Part shown: positions 33,571 through 46,599 of the stretch, piece by piece
Layout of the letters: each line of letters starts with the position of its first letter
Numbering within the stretch: the stretch's first letter is position 1
Origin: Molanna angustata
Taxonomy: Eukaryota; Arthropoda; Insecta; Trichoptera; Molannidae
Direction of reading: 5' to 3'
DNA: 64,000 nucleotides
Assembly: GCA_963576475.1 (NCBI GenBank)
Contig: OY754977.1
Coordinates: forward strand, 10,295,089 to 10,359,088
Notes under the pieces: generated by a model
Databases searched by the model: none
What the model was told of the DNA's origin: nothing
Seen by the model: the letters and a program-made list of their open reading frames with translations, nothing else
Position numbers and translations under genes: made by a program

Positions 33571-36500
33571 GTATGTAAGGAAGGCGATTATGTTATATCT
33601 GATTAAGGTAAAAAATAATCAGCAGATTATCGCAGTATTATCTAATTATTTTTATTTTTTTGCGGGTGGCAGTTCTGAAGGAGAACACACTAGGGCCGAT
33701 ACAACAAATCTGTATTTGTTCTATATATCTACTATTGCTCGAATATGTAATTCAGACATCCCTGCCTGTCCGTTACAGCACAAAGCGTGATTGTAAATAT
33801 ACTCATAGATAAGATATTAGAAACCCATTTGAAATATGAAATAAAAATCAGACAAAATATTTTCGGTATTTTATGTATTTCGCCTTGGGCGTATGAAATC
33901 GGAATGTTTAACTAGGGTTTCGGAAATATTTCGTTTGAAGCGAGGAGGAATGAAAAAAGATGTGAGTGTTTGATTCAATCACAGCTGAGGATGTGAAATA
34001 TTTGACGAGAATAGCGGAGGAAAGAGAATTCGACTAAAAATCAAACACCTTGAAGTAATTCGTCCCATGGACGAAACGAAAAATACTTATCTATACTACG
34101 AATGAAATGACTAAACGCTATAGTACTTTCTTAAACATAAAAAAATATGGTCAGTTTCTTTGACATATATTTGGCTTTTGTGCCAGAATCCTGGATAAGA
34201 TTCCCAGCAGTGGAGACAGTGAGATCTCTGCTTCTCTTGACGAAAAAAAATCCTACTTGGTTGTTGAAAGGAATCACCAATGGGAAATATAATGGACACT
34301 TGAACCGATAATAAGGTACCTAGTGATTGTTGTTAAAAATGAGCTGAAACATCACAAGTCTTCGAAATGGGGCAACATGTAATTGAGTGCGTGTCAAATG
34401 AAACCTGTCAGACCCCATCGGATTTTGAAGGATATCTGATAAATGCTTCTCAATTTTTATAACTGTCAATATTTTCAAAGTGACCCCATATTTTCAAATT
34501 GCTAAAAAGGCACATCACTTTCATAAAATTGCATAATTAAATATTTAAATAAAAAATAACTCATTACATGAAAATGCTGATAAATTTCCATATCACATTT
34601 GAATACTTGTGGAGTGAGTTGGTAGTGAAGGGTAGGTCGCAATCCACCCGTGTGTTAAAAAATAAAAACTCAAATCGAAGGGGAAAAGGAAAGCCACATG
34701 TTGTAAAAATGATTACAGGAGAATAAATATAGACCAAATATAAAAAAAATCTAGCCTCTAAGTACGAGTACATGTGCTAGTTTACACTACATACATATTT
34801 CAAAGATTCCATAGTACTGTACCAACAGCGACACGCCCAGCTATTTAACAACACCAGTTCCATGATCGTCGAAAACTACGAGATGCGTAGACACGTAGAA
34901 GGTCGTACGTTGGTTTAACCTGAATCCAGGTAGAAAGAGAGATCCCAGGTTGAAAGAGAGGAGACAGACACCTTCAATGGGTGTTAGAGAAATCCGTGAG
35001 AATTTTTCAAATATATTAAACGCGGAATGAATTGGAATGGCTGATAATGTATGTAAAAAGAACACATTTGGAGAAAATTAAGAGCCGTCGGGATTATATT
35101 TCAACGTTTTATATATAAATAGGGTAAAATAATAATGGAAAGACAGAATAAATAAAAAAAAAACAAACTAAATTAAAGTTTTTCCCATGCACAAAGCTGT
35201 TCGCGTCGTTTGAAAAACACGATAATAAATTTGTAGAAAGAAAAAAAGGGTTTAGCGACGCCGGGAATTAGGATTCAAAAATACATTAGGATAATTTGAG
35301 AATTGTGAGGCAATTGAGGTTAAGACGTGATAGAAATAATAATGCGAAAAAATAAGAAAAACTAGAAAAACTATAATACTTTGGTTACATTTTCAAGGCA
35401 CAAAATTACATTCTGGCATATAATAAAAGTAAAAAAAAAACGAGATTTTTTTTTAATATTTGAGAGTTATGTTCATGATACAAATAAAATAGACTGTATT
35501 GAAAACCAATGATAAATCGTCTGTTACCTATTTGTTGATAAGATTATTTTTCAATATTTATTAATTTATCGATTAGAGAAACAAAGGTTTTTTTTCATTT
35601 TTACAAAAAAAGATAAAAGTCTTAGGTAATATTAATAAGGAAACTAATAACAGGTAAAACAATATGAAGAAATACTGATAACCTCCAGAAGCTGTAGAAA
35701 TGGGGAGATAAAAAATGGAGAGCATAAGATCCAGATTTCGTTCACAAACCCGATGGAGTGATTTTATCAAGTTCGTTAGAAGATCTTCAATAACCGAGAG
35801 TTTTCCTAAGAATTCAGATTCATTTGAACCCTTTTCGTTCCTGGAGTGTAAAAAATGCTTCCAATAAAATTTTAAATAGTTTCTTGATCCTAACGTTCTG
35901 GAAATTGAATGAAGACGCCATATTTGGTCATGAGATCAAGGAATAAGAAGTCATTTTACATCCATTATCATATATTGAATAGTTGATTGGAAGAAATATT
36001 CATGAATCAGCTAATCCTGAAGCAGCTCTGTTAATTTTCATCAAACAAAAAGATTGATGGTGAGATTCAATAATAATTCGAATCAATAGACATTTATGGC
36101 ATACAAATTAGATAGACGTTCAACTCAACTGTTTTGTATTATGACATAAAACATCCAACTGGATTAAGATAACCATCCAACCTGTACAAATTATCTCGTT
36201 TATTTGAGAGCATATTATATTATATAGATTGGTTACTTGGCGTACAATCAATCCCGAGCGATAAACAGATTAGTATGGATTACCTTGACGTGAAGTTTAT
36301 GGGAGAAAGTGGATCCGTCAATAACCATCCGCCAGGCGAGCCGAAGGAGTTCTTGGCTAATTTTCCTTGACGCCTTTCTAGATAGTGTCAATCTACCGTT
36401 CAGACACAATCGCAGATATTTTCTATCGGAAACATAATCGCTCGAAGCAGAGTTACGGGCGGATAAGAAAATATAACATCATTTGTAGGTACATAAAATA

Positions 36501-36649
36501 TTACGCGACATTCACGCCGCGCCGTGTGTCTTCCGACACCCTTATATCGTTCCTTGTCACACAAGCTGATCACAAATATAACGAAGGTGTAACGTTAGAT
36601 TGAGAAGTTTGATTATTGTTCTGGTAACATATTGTTTTATGTATGATGT
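33571..36649. other. mostly unrecognised; two small repeat fragments
   Basis: 34357-34410 is a decayed piece of the SINE body (GGGGCAACATGTAATTGAGT). 34417-34560 is a minus-oriented piece of family A. 36230-36610 is less AT-rich, including CATTCACGCCGCGCCGTGTG, but encodes nothing I recognise. Other frames are short and motif-free. Confidence 0.4.
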
Positions 36650-37030
36650 AATTTATTTTCTTATTTTTTTAATATTTTATTTTATTTTATTTATTTATTT
36701 TTCACACCTTTATCACAAAGACTATTATGAAGATTACTGCTGCCCAACTAGGTAACCCTGTTCTAGGGCAAGCAGTTTACAATTTTACCAAGCCAAATAT
36801 TTGACATTTTGGTTATACATAGTTACATAGAGCGGACATCACAACACAGTAAATTACAATATTACATAGTTACCAATATCTTAAACACAAAAGTATAAAC
36901 TGATACAGTAAATTTTGACATGTTATTATTCTAATATTATTTCTACCATAATATGCACACCCGTTGTTGTCATTTATGTTATGTAGCAGTTTGACATTAA
37001 AATTTGCTCTGTGGTCTTCCCAAGTATATA
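36650..37030 (-). mobile_element. probable LINE 3' UTR fragment
   Basis: On the minus strand the segment ends in AAATAAATAAAATAAAAT-like sequence. The upstream part contains a short DHRANFNVKL-like frame reminiscent of LINE ORF2 tails. The call rests on the tail and is weak. Confidence 0.4.
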
Positions 37031-37290
37031 CTCAGTAACAATATTGTTTGACTTGAGTCACAATTCAAATAAAATACAAGATCAAGTTTTCTTCTTTGAA
37101 ATTATGTAATCTAATAAAAAAGAGAAATGTTTTAAAGTTTATTTGTCTTAAAATAAGATGCAATGTAAAGACAATCCTCGAACCCGCTTGTGTAGCGTGT
37201 AGTTATATCATTTAATATTATTTCTCAGAATTATTTTTGGATGTTTAATATTTGGGCAATTTCTATATTATAAAATTACTTAAAAAAAAT

Positions 37291-37456
37291 AAGTAACAAC
37301 ACAAATTTTTAACTTTTTCCACTAATTCAAAATGTTGACCACTGACGCGTTTCGCTCAAAGAGCATCTACTGAATGGGTAGATGCTCTTTGAGCGAAACG
37401 CGTCAGTGGTCAACAATTTGAATTAGTGGAAAAAAGTTAAAAAAATGTGTTACTTT
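37291..37456. repeat. long near-perfect palindrome with half-hammerhead arms
   Basis: Left arm 37291-37370 and right arm 37379-37456 are near-perfect reverse complements around an 8-nt centre. The right arm carries GATGCTCTTTGAGCGAAACG followed by CGTC: stem II GCTC/GAGC, GAAA and the ACGCGT palindrome of a hammerhead. The CTGANGA half is lost at the palindrome centre, so each arm is an incomplete ribozyme. Probably derived from inverted ends of a Penelope-like element. Confidence 0.75.
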
Positions 37457-37695
37457 AATTAATTTTATCATCATCATCATCATCTGTGGCTCCACAACCC
37501 AGGTCGGGTCTTAGCCTCCTGCAGAGCCCGCCTCCATGACTGTCGATCCTGCGACGCATTGCGCCAGTTATGGACGCCGATGTTGTTCGCATCCTTCACC
37601 ACTCCGTCCAGCCATCGAAGCTTCGGCCTTCCAACTTTTCTTCGTTCCCCCGGTGCACCATTCATGATCCGTCTTGGGACGTCCTCCTCGCTCAT
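37457..37695 (-). pseudogene. EN-RT LINE C-terminal remnant
   Basis: Minus-strand frame of 71 codons: SEEDVPRRIMNGAPGERRKV, GRPKLRWLDGVVKDANNIG, WRNASQDRQSWRRALQEAK, ending at TGA. This is the terminal GRP-x-LRW-x-DG-V / DR-x-x-WRR signature of EN-RT LINEs. Only the last ~70 residues and a short ATC-repeat 3' end survive. Confidence 0.85.
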
Positions 37696-37823
37696 TCTTT
37701 GGATATATTAATTAATTTTATAATATTGATAATGGAATTCCATCACGAATTAGCAGTCGAAATATTATAAATTATTTTATTTTTTAGTTATGGTAATTTA
37801 TGGTTTACATTTTTTATTTTTTT
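37696..37823. other. short AT-rich spacer
   Basis: Nothing recognised. Confidence 0.4.
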
Positions 37824-38216
37824 ATATTACTGGTGGACCCAGGCAGACGTTGTTCTGCCAAAGATCAAATTTTATGCAGACCTCATTTAATGTATTTTAC
37901 AATTTTTTTCGTTCTCTAGATGCGTAATACAATGTCAATAGATTTGTCCACACCACCATCTATTAAAAGATAACACAATGTATAAGTACCCTTTTTCTTA
38001 TAAAACAATCTTGGAAGGGTATAGGAAATTTAAAATTCGTTGAAAAATGAAAATATTTTTTAAAGCAATAACAGCGCTACCTATTGGGTCCACTATCGAA
38101 TCTTTCAATCATAAAAATGTTGAAAATTTTATTGATATCGGTTGGACCGTTTCGGAGATTAGGATGTAAGAACAACGTGGCACGAGATTTTTATATTTTA
38201 AGATATTAGGTTGATT
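37824..38216 (-). repeat. interspersed repeat with AACGTCTGCCTGGG-type end
   Basis: On the minus strand it ends GAACAACGTCTGCCTGGGTC, a terminus common to a widespread lepidopteran repeat. The other end contains ATCGGTTGGACCGTTTCGG and GAACAACGTGGCACGAG. No coding frame is present. Its class is not determined. Confidence 0.5.
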
Positions 38217-38227
38217 TTAGTTGAAAG

Positions 38228-38578
38228 TAGGTATGTGCCTTTTTAGCAATTTGAAAATAAAACAAAAAAAAATTAAATTTCCTGAGCTTGGGGTTACTTT
38301 GAAATATTTGACAGTAAAAAAACCGAGAAGCACTATTCAGATATCCTTCAAAATCTAATAGAGCCTAAGCGAGTGTAAGATATACAAATTTGCAACTTTT
38401 CAAAATAATCGAATGAGTACTTTAGTATATTATGGATCTTTAGTATATTTAGAATAAATACGCCGTACTAAGCACGCTACTCAGAATACAATCTCAGCAT
38501 GATACTAGTTGATAATCTGCAATAAAAAATAACCTTAAACATTGCGAATTCATAACTCCTCACTGTATCCCCTTGGGG
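38228..38578 (+). repeat. repeat family A, 5'-truncated copy
   Basis: Matches 19915-20272 from GTGCCTTTTTAGCAATTTG to CTGTATCCCCTTGGGG. The ACGAGTGGGTT start is missing. Confidence 0.65.
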
Positions 38579-39540
38579 CAGAAAGCAGTAGCGGAATTGC
38601 TTATAGAAGCCGAAAATCTTGGCTTGTCTATAAATATTATGTTAAGAAATTCAAGAACTAATAATTTTATGACTGTTTTCTTGAAACCATACTACAAGAT
38701 TATTATAAGATAGATTTGTATGCCAATTTTCAATGCAGGATGTGGCCACTTGTAATTGGCTGATTAGTTTTATATTAGCTTTTTCTTATTTTACGAACCT
38801 ATTGATGTATAATAACTTGTTAGTTGTAATAAATAAAAAATATTAAAAATTGAACTGTATGTCGATACGATGCTTGACAGGGCCACAAATGTAGATTTTA
38901 TTTTGGTAAGTGATTTGAAATATTTTCATGGCCACTCAAACGAACAATGATCCTAAAAAAAACATAAAATTTTCGCTATATCCCAATTTTCGTTCAGGGT
39001 TTGCCTAGTCTGAAGGTTCTAGGTATGCCCCTGGCAGCGAGGAGTAAAAACGGACTAAATATCACCAGCCAATGTGTATAGATTGTATCTGTTAATCGTG
39101 TGTTGAAATCGTTACTTGCGACTCGAGGAGATCTACGATATACCGATATAGGTAACAATGTAACAAAATCCTCACCAATGTTCACAAATTTCATAACTGG
39201 AGGATAGAACAAGGTATAACCGAAATAGAACAGACATAATCCCGCGATTAGATGGAGGGGAGCCAAGTTTACCAACCGACCTAAATCACCAGAATGATAT
39301 AAACGGAAAGTGCCGCGGTATAACATCCGATTCGTTTCACATCTCATCGAAATATGTGTATGAAACATTATCGGCTAATGTTAACAAGGAAACGAAATCA
39401 AAACAACGGAAAATTGTGTCTCTCGTTTTGTACAAAGCATTGTCGATGATATAATAAATATGTCTTGATTGGGGTAAGAACCATGTCACAGAATTTCGAT
39501 TGCGGACGAGATTACTTACGACGGCGGCGTAACCTTCGTA
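38579..39540. other. no gene recognised
   Basis: The 124-codon minus frame at 38994-39368 has hydrophobic runs but no family motif. I do not call it a gene. Confidence 0.35.
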
Positions 39541-39551
39541 GGTTCTATCTT

Positions 39552-40508
<957 letters not shown>

Positions 40509-40602
40509 TGGTGGACTTGTATGATAATTAAACACACGCGTAGGTATCTGGTATGAACTTTATTTTTAGACTGATTATAGATAATGTAGATACAGGTCAA
40601 AG

Positions 40603-40760
40603 CAAATAATATAGCAAAGGTAGCAACTGCTACATATAAATTCTCACAGAGGTGCCAATATTAACATGTACAGTCTATGACCAAATAATATAGCAAAGGT
40701 AGCAACTGCTACATATAAATTCTCACAGAGGTGCCAATATTAACATGTACAGTCTATGAC
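40603..40760 (+). repeat. 79-bp tandem duplication
   Basis: Two identical or nearly identical 79-bp units starting with CAAATAATATAGCAAAGG at 40603 and 40682. Confidence 0.9.
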
Positions 40761-41862
40761 CAAAGACAACAACTATCTTACATATTAATGTTGGGATAGA
40801 TTCCAACAACGTGTGTATGTCACTGAACTCTTCCTAAACGGCTGAACCGATTTTGATGAAATTTTTTGTGTGGGTTTGAATGGTTAAGTCCCTGAATGGT
40901 TAAGATTCACAAAATTAAATTTTAAACATAAATATAATAAAAGGAAAATAAAAACATGATTTTTTATGACTATAAATCATAATAGGTGGCGCTAATGTTG
41001 AATAAGCAATGTTTAGTTTTTTTCCATCTGACAACACAAAGAAATCTGACCATGTATGCTGTATTGCAATTATATACGAAATGACAATCAATCTAACCTC
41101 AAAGTGTTTAGCGGCTCATCGAACAAGAAAATGTAAGTTTGCTCAGTGAATAATAACATCAATATGATTCAAATATATGTTATATATATTTTTTTCGTGT
41201 CCGCTAGTTTCTTATATTACTTAAGGGAATGATATATAAAAATAAAAGATACGTTACTAGTCTTTTAATTCGGTAAACGAAAAGTAAGGCGCATACCTCA
41301 TTTATTTTTTTACCGCACTTTAGGTGCACGCAAGATTTTATAGTGTTTGGACGTATTGTTGTTGTCAAAATGCCATATTGTACGATAAAAATACGTTAAA
41401 ATTGCACTAGAGCTGTGAAGTAACTACCAGATATATCATTTCATGGTTCATATTTATTCGACAGCTAATATACTTATATGAATATTTCAATAGTTATTTT
41501 TGTTTAAGTAAACGAGATAGTAGTAGTGAGTCATATTCGCCTGTAGGTAAAGAGATGTATTCTGTTATTGTATTCGCTTTTTCATACACCTGTAACTTAA
41601 TAATATATAAGTTCGTATCTTTCACAGTCATTAATAAATTGGTGTTAGAGATAAATGTAATTGCACTGGAGTAAAAGAGAAAATATGTCTGCAGTGTGTG
41701 TCTATTTATGTCGTGTGTACTCTTTCTTTCATTAAACTGTAACATTTTTGTAAAACGAAGTTTAGTTTGTCGATCGACAATTCTTGATGGAACTCCATTG
41801 TACGTTAATATGTTATAAAAAAATATAAAAATACTTGGTTATAGTTCTATTGTATTTATTAG
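40761..41862. other. repeat-like sequence, no gene
   Basis: 40815-40880 carries AAACGGCTGAACCGATTTTG, a hallmark of widespread arthropod interspersed repeats. The rest is AT-rich. The 83-codon minus frame at 41494-41745 has no motif. Confidence 0.45.
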
Positions 41863-41903
41863 ATTATTGACGCGTTTCGTGAAAAGCACATCGTCAGAAT
41901 AAT
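41863..41903 (-). ncRNA. hammerhead-ribozyme-like motif (probably from a Penelope-like element)
   Basis: On the minus strand: stem I 5' arm ATTATT (41903-41898), core CTGACGA (41897-41891), one extra T, stem II GTG/CAC with a CTTTT loop, GAAA, CGC, the cleavage triplet GTC (41871-41869), and stem I 3' arm AATAAT (41868-41863), exactly complementary to the 5' arm. ACGCGT around the triplet is self-complementary, as in dimer-acting hammerheads of Penelope-like elements. The extra U after the core matches the motif at 6772-6811. Confidence 0.65.
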
Positions 41904-42414
41904 GCTCTACAAGACTGAGACTAGTGGTTATATACAAAATTACATGACAGGTGTATAAAAATGTTGGTTTTTGAATGGTTGAAAAGAAGTTAAACTATAA
42001 TGCAAATGAATCTATACAAATCTACGTTTTAATACAATGAAAATAGTTGGGTCACTGGTTGTAGTCCCCTGTGTCCATTAGGTCTGTAACAAAAGAAAAC
42101 GACAGCAGTAAAATTCGAAAGGTAAATAATATTGTATTTATTTTTGTAAAACGTTTTGTTCGCATATGACGTGTCTATATATAAAATGTCATTGACAAAA
42201 TGTATATTTTTAGATGGATACGTAAAGGACACAAGCGATTAGGATTTGGGTTCACTATACTCTTCCGAAATACTGCACCTCATCATGAAAGGGAAAATTG
42301 AGGGTAGTCGCGGTGGCTAAGAAGCACCAGGGAATGGACCGGAGTTCACAGAGTGGAGGAATCAAGATAGAGACGCCTACGCCAGAGTGGTAGCCGACGT
42401 GGTACAACCAGAAG
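41904..42414. other. unrecognised, possibly Penelope-like flank
   Basis: Sequence upstream of the ribozyme-like motif on the minus strand. No reverse transcriptase frame is visible. 42290-42414 resembles decayed LINE coding sequence on the plus strand, but the match is weak. Confidence 0.35.
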
Positions 42415-42560
42415 AAGAATACTCTTCCGAAGAAGCGCATGTCGTAGCATTGGGGAGGGTTTGTAATCTGGTCAAGAAAATATTGATTAGGATTTTAAAA
42501 TGAAGATTATTCCACAGTCGAGATAATATGATAACGAGAGTTCCAGAAGCGCCTGGTTCG
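42415..42560 (-). pseudogene. CR1/jockey-like LINE 3' end with internal deletion
   Basis: Minus strand: RLWNNLHFKILINIFLTRLQ and TLPNAT, then GCGCTTCTTCGGAAGAG. This matches 25121-25250 but lacks the middle of that stretch. Confidence 0.7.
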
Positions 42561-42848
42561 TTTATCTTCAAGGTTGAATATTTGATAAAAATAAGCATAT
42601 ATGTACATATGATAAAAACGTAATTATCGGGGTAAACATTCTCACAAGGCTGAACCGCTTTTAATTATAGAAATGACAGTTCATTTTAATCTACAGACTA
42701 ACGAAAACGTAAAGTTCTTCGATGAACATATTATAACGTCGTGACATTATAACAATTAGGTACTGATTAATTTTATTTTTCCCAACCATCCTCAGCAATA
42801 TATTTTCTTTTTCTTCCCAACTCATGAATCTGTCAATATATGTTCGTC

Positions 42849-42910
42849 TACACACACATGCACACCCTCTCACACACACACACATACACACCCACACACT
42901 CACACTCTTT
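42849..42910. repeat. CA-rich simple repeat
   Basis: Imperfect ACAC/CTCAC runs that yield a short Val/Cys frame on the minus strand. Confidence 0.8.
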
Positions 42911-42959
42911 CTAGATATCTCTTTCACTCACACATGTATTACTCTTCTCTCATGGCGCA

Positions 42960-43110
42960 CCCCACTAATTCACACTTTTTTGTTGTATTATTTTGATATT
43001 AGGTATAGTACGTAAGAGGTACATGTTATTTTTGTATTTTTATTTATTTAATTTCAATAATTGTATGCATGTACTGTGTGCTATCCTTGGTAAAATAAAA
43101 TAAAATAAAT
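42960..43110 (+). repeat. interspersed repeat with A-rich tail, copy 2
   Basis: Nearly identical to 11978-12118, from CCCACTAATTCACACTTTTT to the AAAATAAAATAAAATAAAT tail. Both copies begin at the same point, next to simple repeats. Confidence 0.75.
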
Positions 43111-43444
43111 AAAATAAGATGCACTATTTTTAAATATTTCTGATTCTCCTACATAAATACTATTTTTTACTTCGTATTTGACTTCGTGTTTTCAACATAT
43201 CTCACAATCCAACTCAATCCATACAGTATAGTCAATTTTTTGTTATTTATTTGGGAATACCAACCGCTTCAAATATAATAAATCATGCAAACAAAAGACT
43301 AAGAGCATAACAGATAAGTGAATTCCACGACATTAACAAAAGACACAATAAAAAAATAAATAAGCATTTTGCTCAATACAAAACAAAAAACATATGAAAA
43401 TTTTTCGTCAGTACATACATACAACATACATACATACATACCAT

Positions 43445-43840
43445 CACGCCATGTCCCTTACGGGGTAAGCAGAGAGAATCGAGCGCCATACTTCTCTATT
43501 TTTGCACACATTTCAGGCTTCCTTTACATCCATGCATCGTCTCATACATGCTCGTCGATTGTTCAAACTTTTATGTTTCCTTCTTTCAAAATATCATTCA
43601 CATGGTCATGCCATCCCTTCTGGGGCGACCTCTGCTTTTCACTCCATCTCTTGCACCCATGTATATTTTTTTGGTCAGTCGTTCATCGTTCATTCTTTCT
43701 ATATGTCCAAACCACCTCAAAGCATTCACTTTCATTTTACATATAATATCCTTCTTTATCTTGTATTCTCTCCTTATGTCCTCATTTTTTATTCTATCAT
43801 ATATCGTTCTATTACATACTCTTCTTAGTGATAAAGATTT
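43445..43840 (-). pseudogene. EN-RT LINE C-terminal remnant
   Basis: Minus strand: RTIYDRIKNEDIRREYKIK, KDIICKMKVNALRWFGHIER, MNDERLTKKIYMGARDGVKS, RGRPRRDGM, then frameshifts and the GATTCTCTCTGCTTACCCCG 3' box and GGTATGTATGTA tail. Same family as 33035-33570, better preserved. Confidence 0.85.
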
Positions 43841-43855
43841 AGTAAAGATTTCATT

Positions 43856-45013
43856 TTAACTGATTGAAAAACAAATTAGATCTGTTAAATATTTCTTTTG
43901 TCCTTGAAGGTTATTTTGTTCAGATCCCGTCACCAAAAGTAGTCTCAATATCATTTTCAATTTCAAACAAGGAAAAGCCGTCTCTGAAGGTTTGAAATTT
44001 ACTGAAAATTCATCCGGCTCTTGAATTACGTCCGTATATATTTGTAATCCAACTGTCATCATATCGCTTAACAATTCGTTAAGTGAAAAGATATGAAACT
44101 GTGGTGTTTATTGTCCGCTCTGCGTCCCTACTGACGCCCAAAGTGCCGGACCAGATAAACGCTCATCTTCCGGTCAAAAGTTTGGGGTCAGTTTCCGCTT
44201 TGTTTCATGAGTAACTCGCCGATTTATTTCCATTACTCCAAATTTATGAGAGGCCAACTTTAAAGCAGACTCGCACAAAAATGTACGACAATACACCACG
44301 GAATTGCAAAGTAAATTTGTTCCGTCTATGTTGTGTATTAAATAACAGATTTTGTCTGATCCCTTGCCGAAATACGAATTAATATTTGATTTAATGTACG
44401 TACAGGCGTATGAAACTAGGTACATTGTCATGAGGCATTGTTTTCCAAATGAATGATCTTTTCCAAAGGACTTCTAAAAAATGAAAAAAAAATAGAATAT
44501 TGAATAAAAGACTAATCTCAGCGATGAGGTGTATTATAGTATATAGGTAATACCCCTTCCCCGACAAGAAATATAAAAATGATGTCTTTAAAGTAGTCGC
44601 CAAATATCTTGAACCATTTCGCCTAGAAGGGGAGCGATTTGCACGTATACCAACGAAGCAAAAAGACACAAATTTGCGCTCTACGCTCGCGGAAGGCTGG
44701 TTCAAGATATATGGCGATTTCTAAATGCGCCAGTTCGTGGCTCACCGCTTATCATTTATGTAGTTAGATAAGTATATTGGATTAGTTATCTTGACGTCCA
44801 GACACTAAATATATCAAGAACATTTAACAAGTGAATAAATCAATAAAATTCATTATACCCACAAATAATCGTATACTATTTTAAAGCAGTCAGTATACGA
44901 CATGGTCGAAATGAAAAATCTGTTAATCTAAATTCTAAAGCATGTTGTGAGCCAATAAATTTTCATTGTATTCTTTGGAAATTTTAAGAAATCATTTATT
45001 CGCGTCATCTTTA
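43856..45013. other. no gene recognised
   Basis: 44110-44440 is less AT-rich. Its minus frames (72, 85 and 104 codons) have no convincing family match. IHNIDGTNL in one recalls an Orc2 segment, but the flanks do not align. Confidence 0.35.
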
Positions 45014-45560
45014 AAACGAGTGGGTTGTGGCCAACTCCACACCATAGTAAGCGTTTATTTTTTTTTCTTCAAATGTTGACAATCTCAATATGGTAAAATA
45101 TGCTTATGTTGTATGAAATATTTTATTCATTCTAAATTTTACTACCAGGAATATAAATTTTCTAACGATAGTATATTTTTATATTAAGATAGACAAACTA
45201 TTAATGCATTATGGAGAAGAATGCCTACGTTGTATGAAATATTTTAATAAAAGCAGATAAATTTTGTTTTAAAGAACGCGAGAGCATTTTGAAAATTTTG
45301 ACACGTGATATCATATGAAGTAATTTTATGTTATTCATGGAAAGCTAATCAGTTCTATGTTCAAGTTCTTTACATTATAACATGAAATCAAATTACTGAA
45401 CTTTTCCATACATAAGAAATTTATCTTATTATATACATTTTTATTCATTCTAAATTTTACTACCAGGAATATAAATTTTCTAACGATAGTATATTTTTAT
45501 GTTAAGATAGACAAACTATTAATGCAGTATGGTGAGAATGCTTATGTTGTATGAATTATC
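45014..45560 (+). repeat. mixed family A/B fragments with a 115-bp direct repeat
   Basis: 45014 starts with ACGAGTGGGTTGTGGCC (family A); 45275-45440 resembles family B. A block of about 115 bp containing ACTACCAGGAATATAAATTT occurs at 45125-45245 and again at 45442-45555. Confidence 0.6.
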
Positions 45561-45563
45561 CAA

Positions 45564-45603
45564 CATCCTGTATGTAACAAATTCTTTTGTTACATACAGG
45601 ATG
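45564..45603. repeat. 18-bp perfect hairpin at the foldback element edge
   Basis: CATCCTGTATGTAACAAA (45564-45581) pairs with 45586-45603 around a 4-nt loop. Its right arm overlaps the first bases of the element at 45597, so an extra inverted copy of the element end lies just outside it. Confidence 0.75.
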
Positions 45604-46445
45604 TCCCATAAGTCAACATATTCCTTTTAAGGGCTGTTATACCAACTAATGACTCGCCAGAATATGCAAATATGACCTTAGTAAAAGTGCCTTAGTTTTC
45701 GAGATATTGCCACTTTTACAAGGTGCCCGAAAATCTCCGCCTTAGATTGGTTTTTCCAGTGCCATATTTACAAATTTCAATATTTTGGAATTTTAATTTT
45801 TGTTTTACAATCTTGAATAACTCAGCTGTTAATCACAATCCAAAATAATAATGAAACTTTTTTTAATGTTTTATTTAGTCAAAAATAAATCCTTGTCACT
45901 TTAATAAATAAAAGCAAGTGTTTACGCCAGAAATCCTAATAAATGAAATAATTTCCCAATCAGCTCATTTTAGAGTAAAATAGCAATATATATTTTTTTA
46001 CTGTAAAACATAGTAATTGTTATACTATTTTGGAAATAACAATAATTGCACCAACTTTTGCAACAATTTGCCAGGTTGGCGTCATACATTTTTATTTCAG
46101 TATGAACAATCAAAGTTGGGTAATATTTTTTTTTAAATTCATAACCCGGGACATAAATATTTTTTTCGCGCCAAAAAAAAAAGTTTTACTATTATTTTGG
46201 ATTGTGATCAACAGCTGAGTTATTCAAGATTGTAAAACATAAATTAAAATTCCAAAATATTGAAAATTGTAAATATGGCACTGGAAAAACCAATCTAAGG
46301 CGGAGATTTTCGGGCACTTTGTAAAAGTGGCAATATCTTGAAAACTAAGGCACTTTTACTAAGGTCATATTTGCATATTCTGGCGAGTCATGAGTTGGTA
46401 TAACAGCCCTTAAAAGGAATGCGTTGACTTATGGGACACCCTGTA
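45595..46445. mobile_element. TA-flanked foldback MITE
   Basis: TA at 45595-45596 and 46444-46445 flanks an 847-bp element with ends CAGGATGTCCCATAAGTCAA and TTGACTTATGGGACACCCTG. The arms extend about 300 bp on each side (CTTTTAAGGGCTGTTATACC and its inverse). TA duplication and the CAGG-GTCCC end suggest Tc1/mariner-type mobilisation. No transposase is present. Confidence 0.75.
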
Positions 46446-46599
46446 TAAGTTTCATACGAAAATCCATTACATAAAATATAATTTTTGAAACCGTTGAATA
46501 TTTTTCTTTTAACATTGACCAACTTTGAATACAATTTTATGAAGATTCTTGGTGATGTATAAATAGTTGAAACCAAATTAAAATATCTTTAATTTTCAG

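Noticed and set aside
44174..44431. IHNIDGTNL in a minus frame, reminiscent of Orc2
   Set aside because: Only the short core resembles the family; the flanks do not align, and there are no splice sites or further exons.
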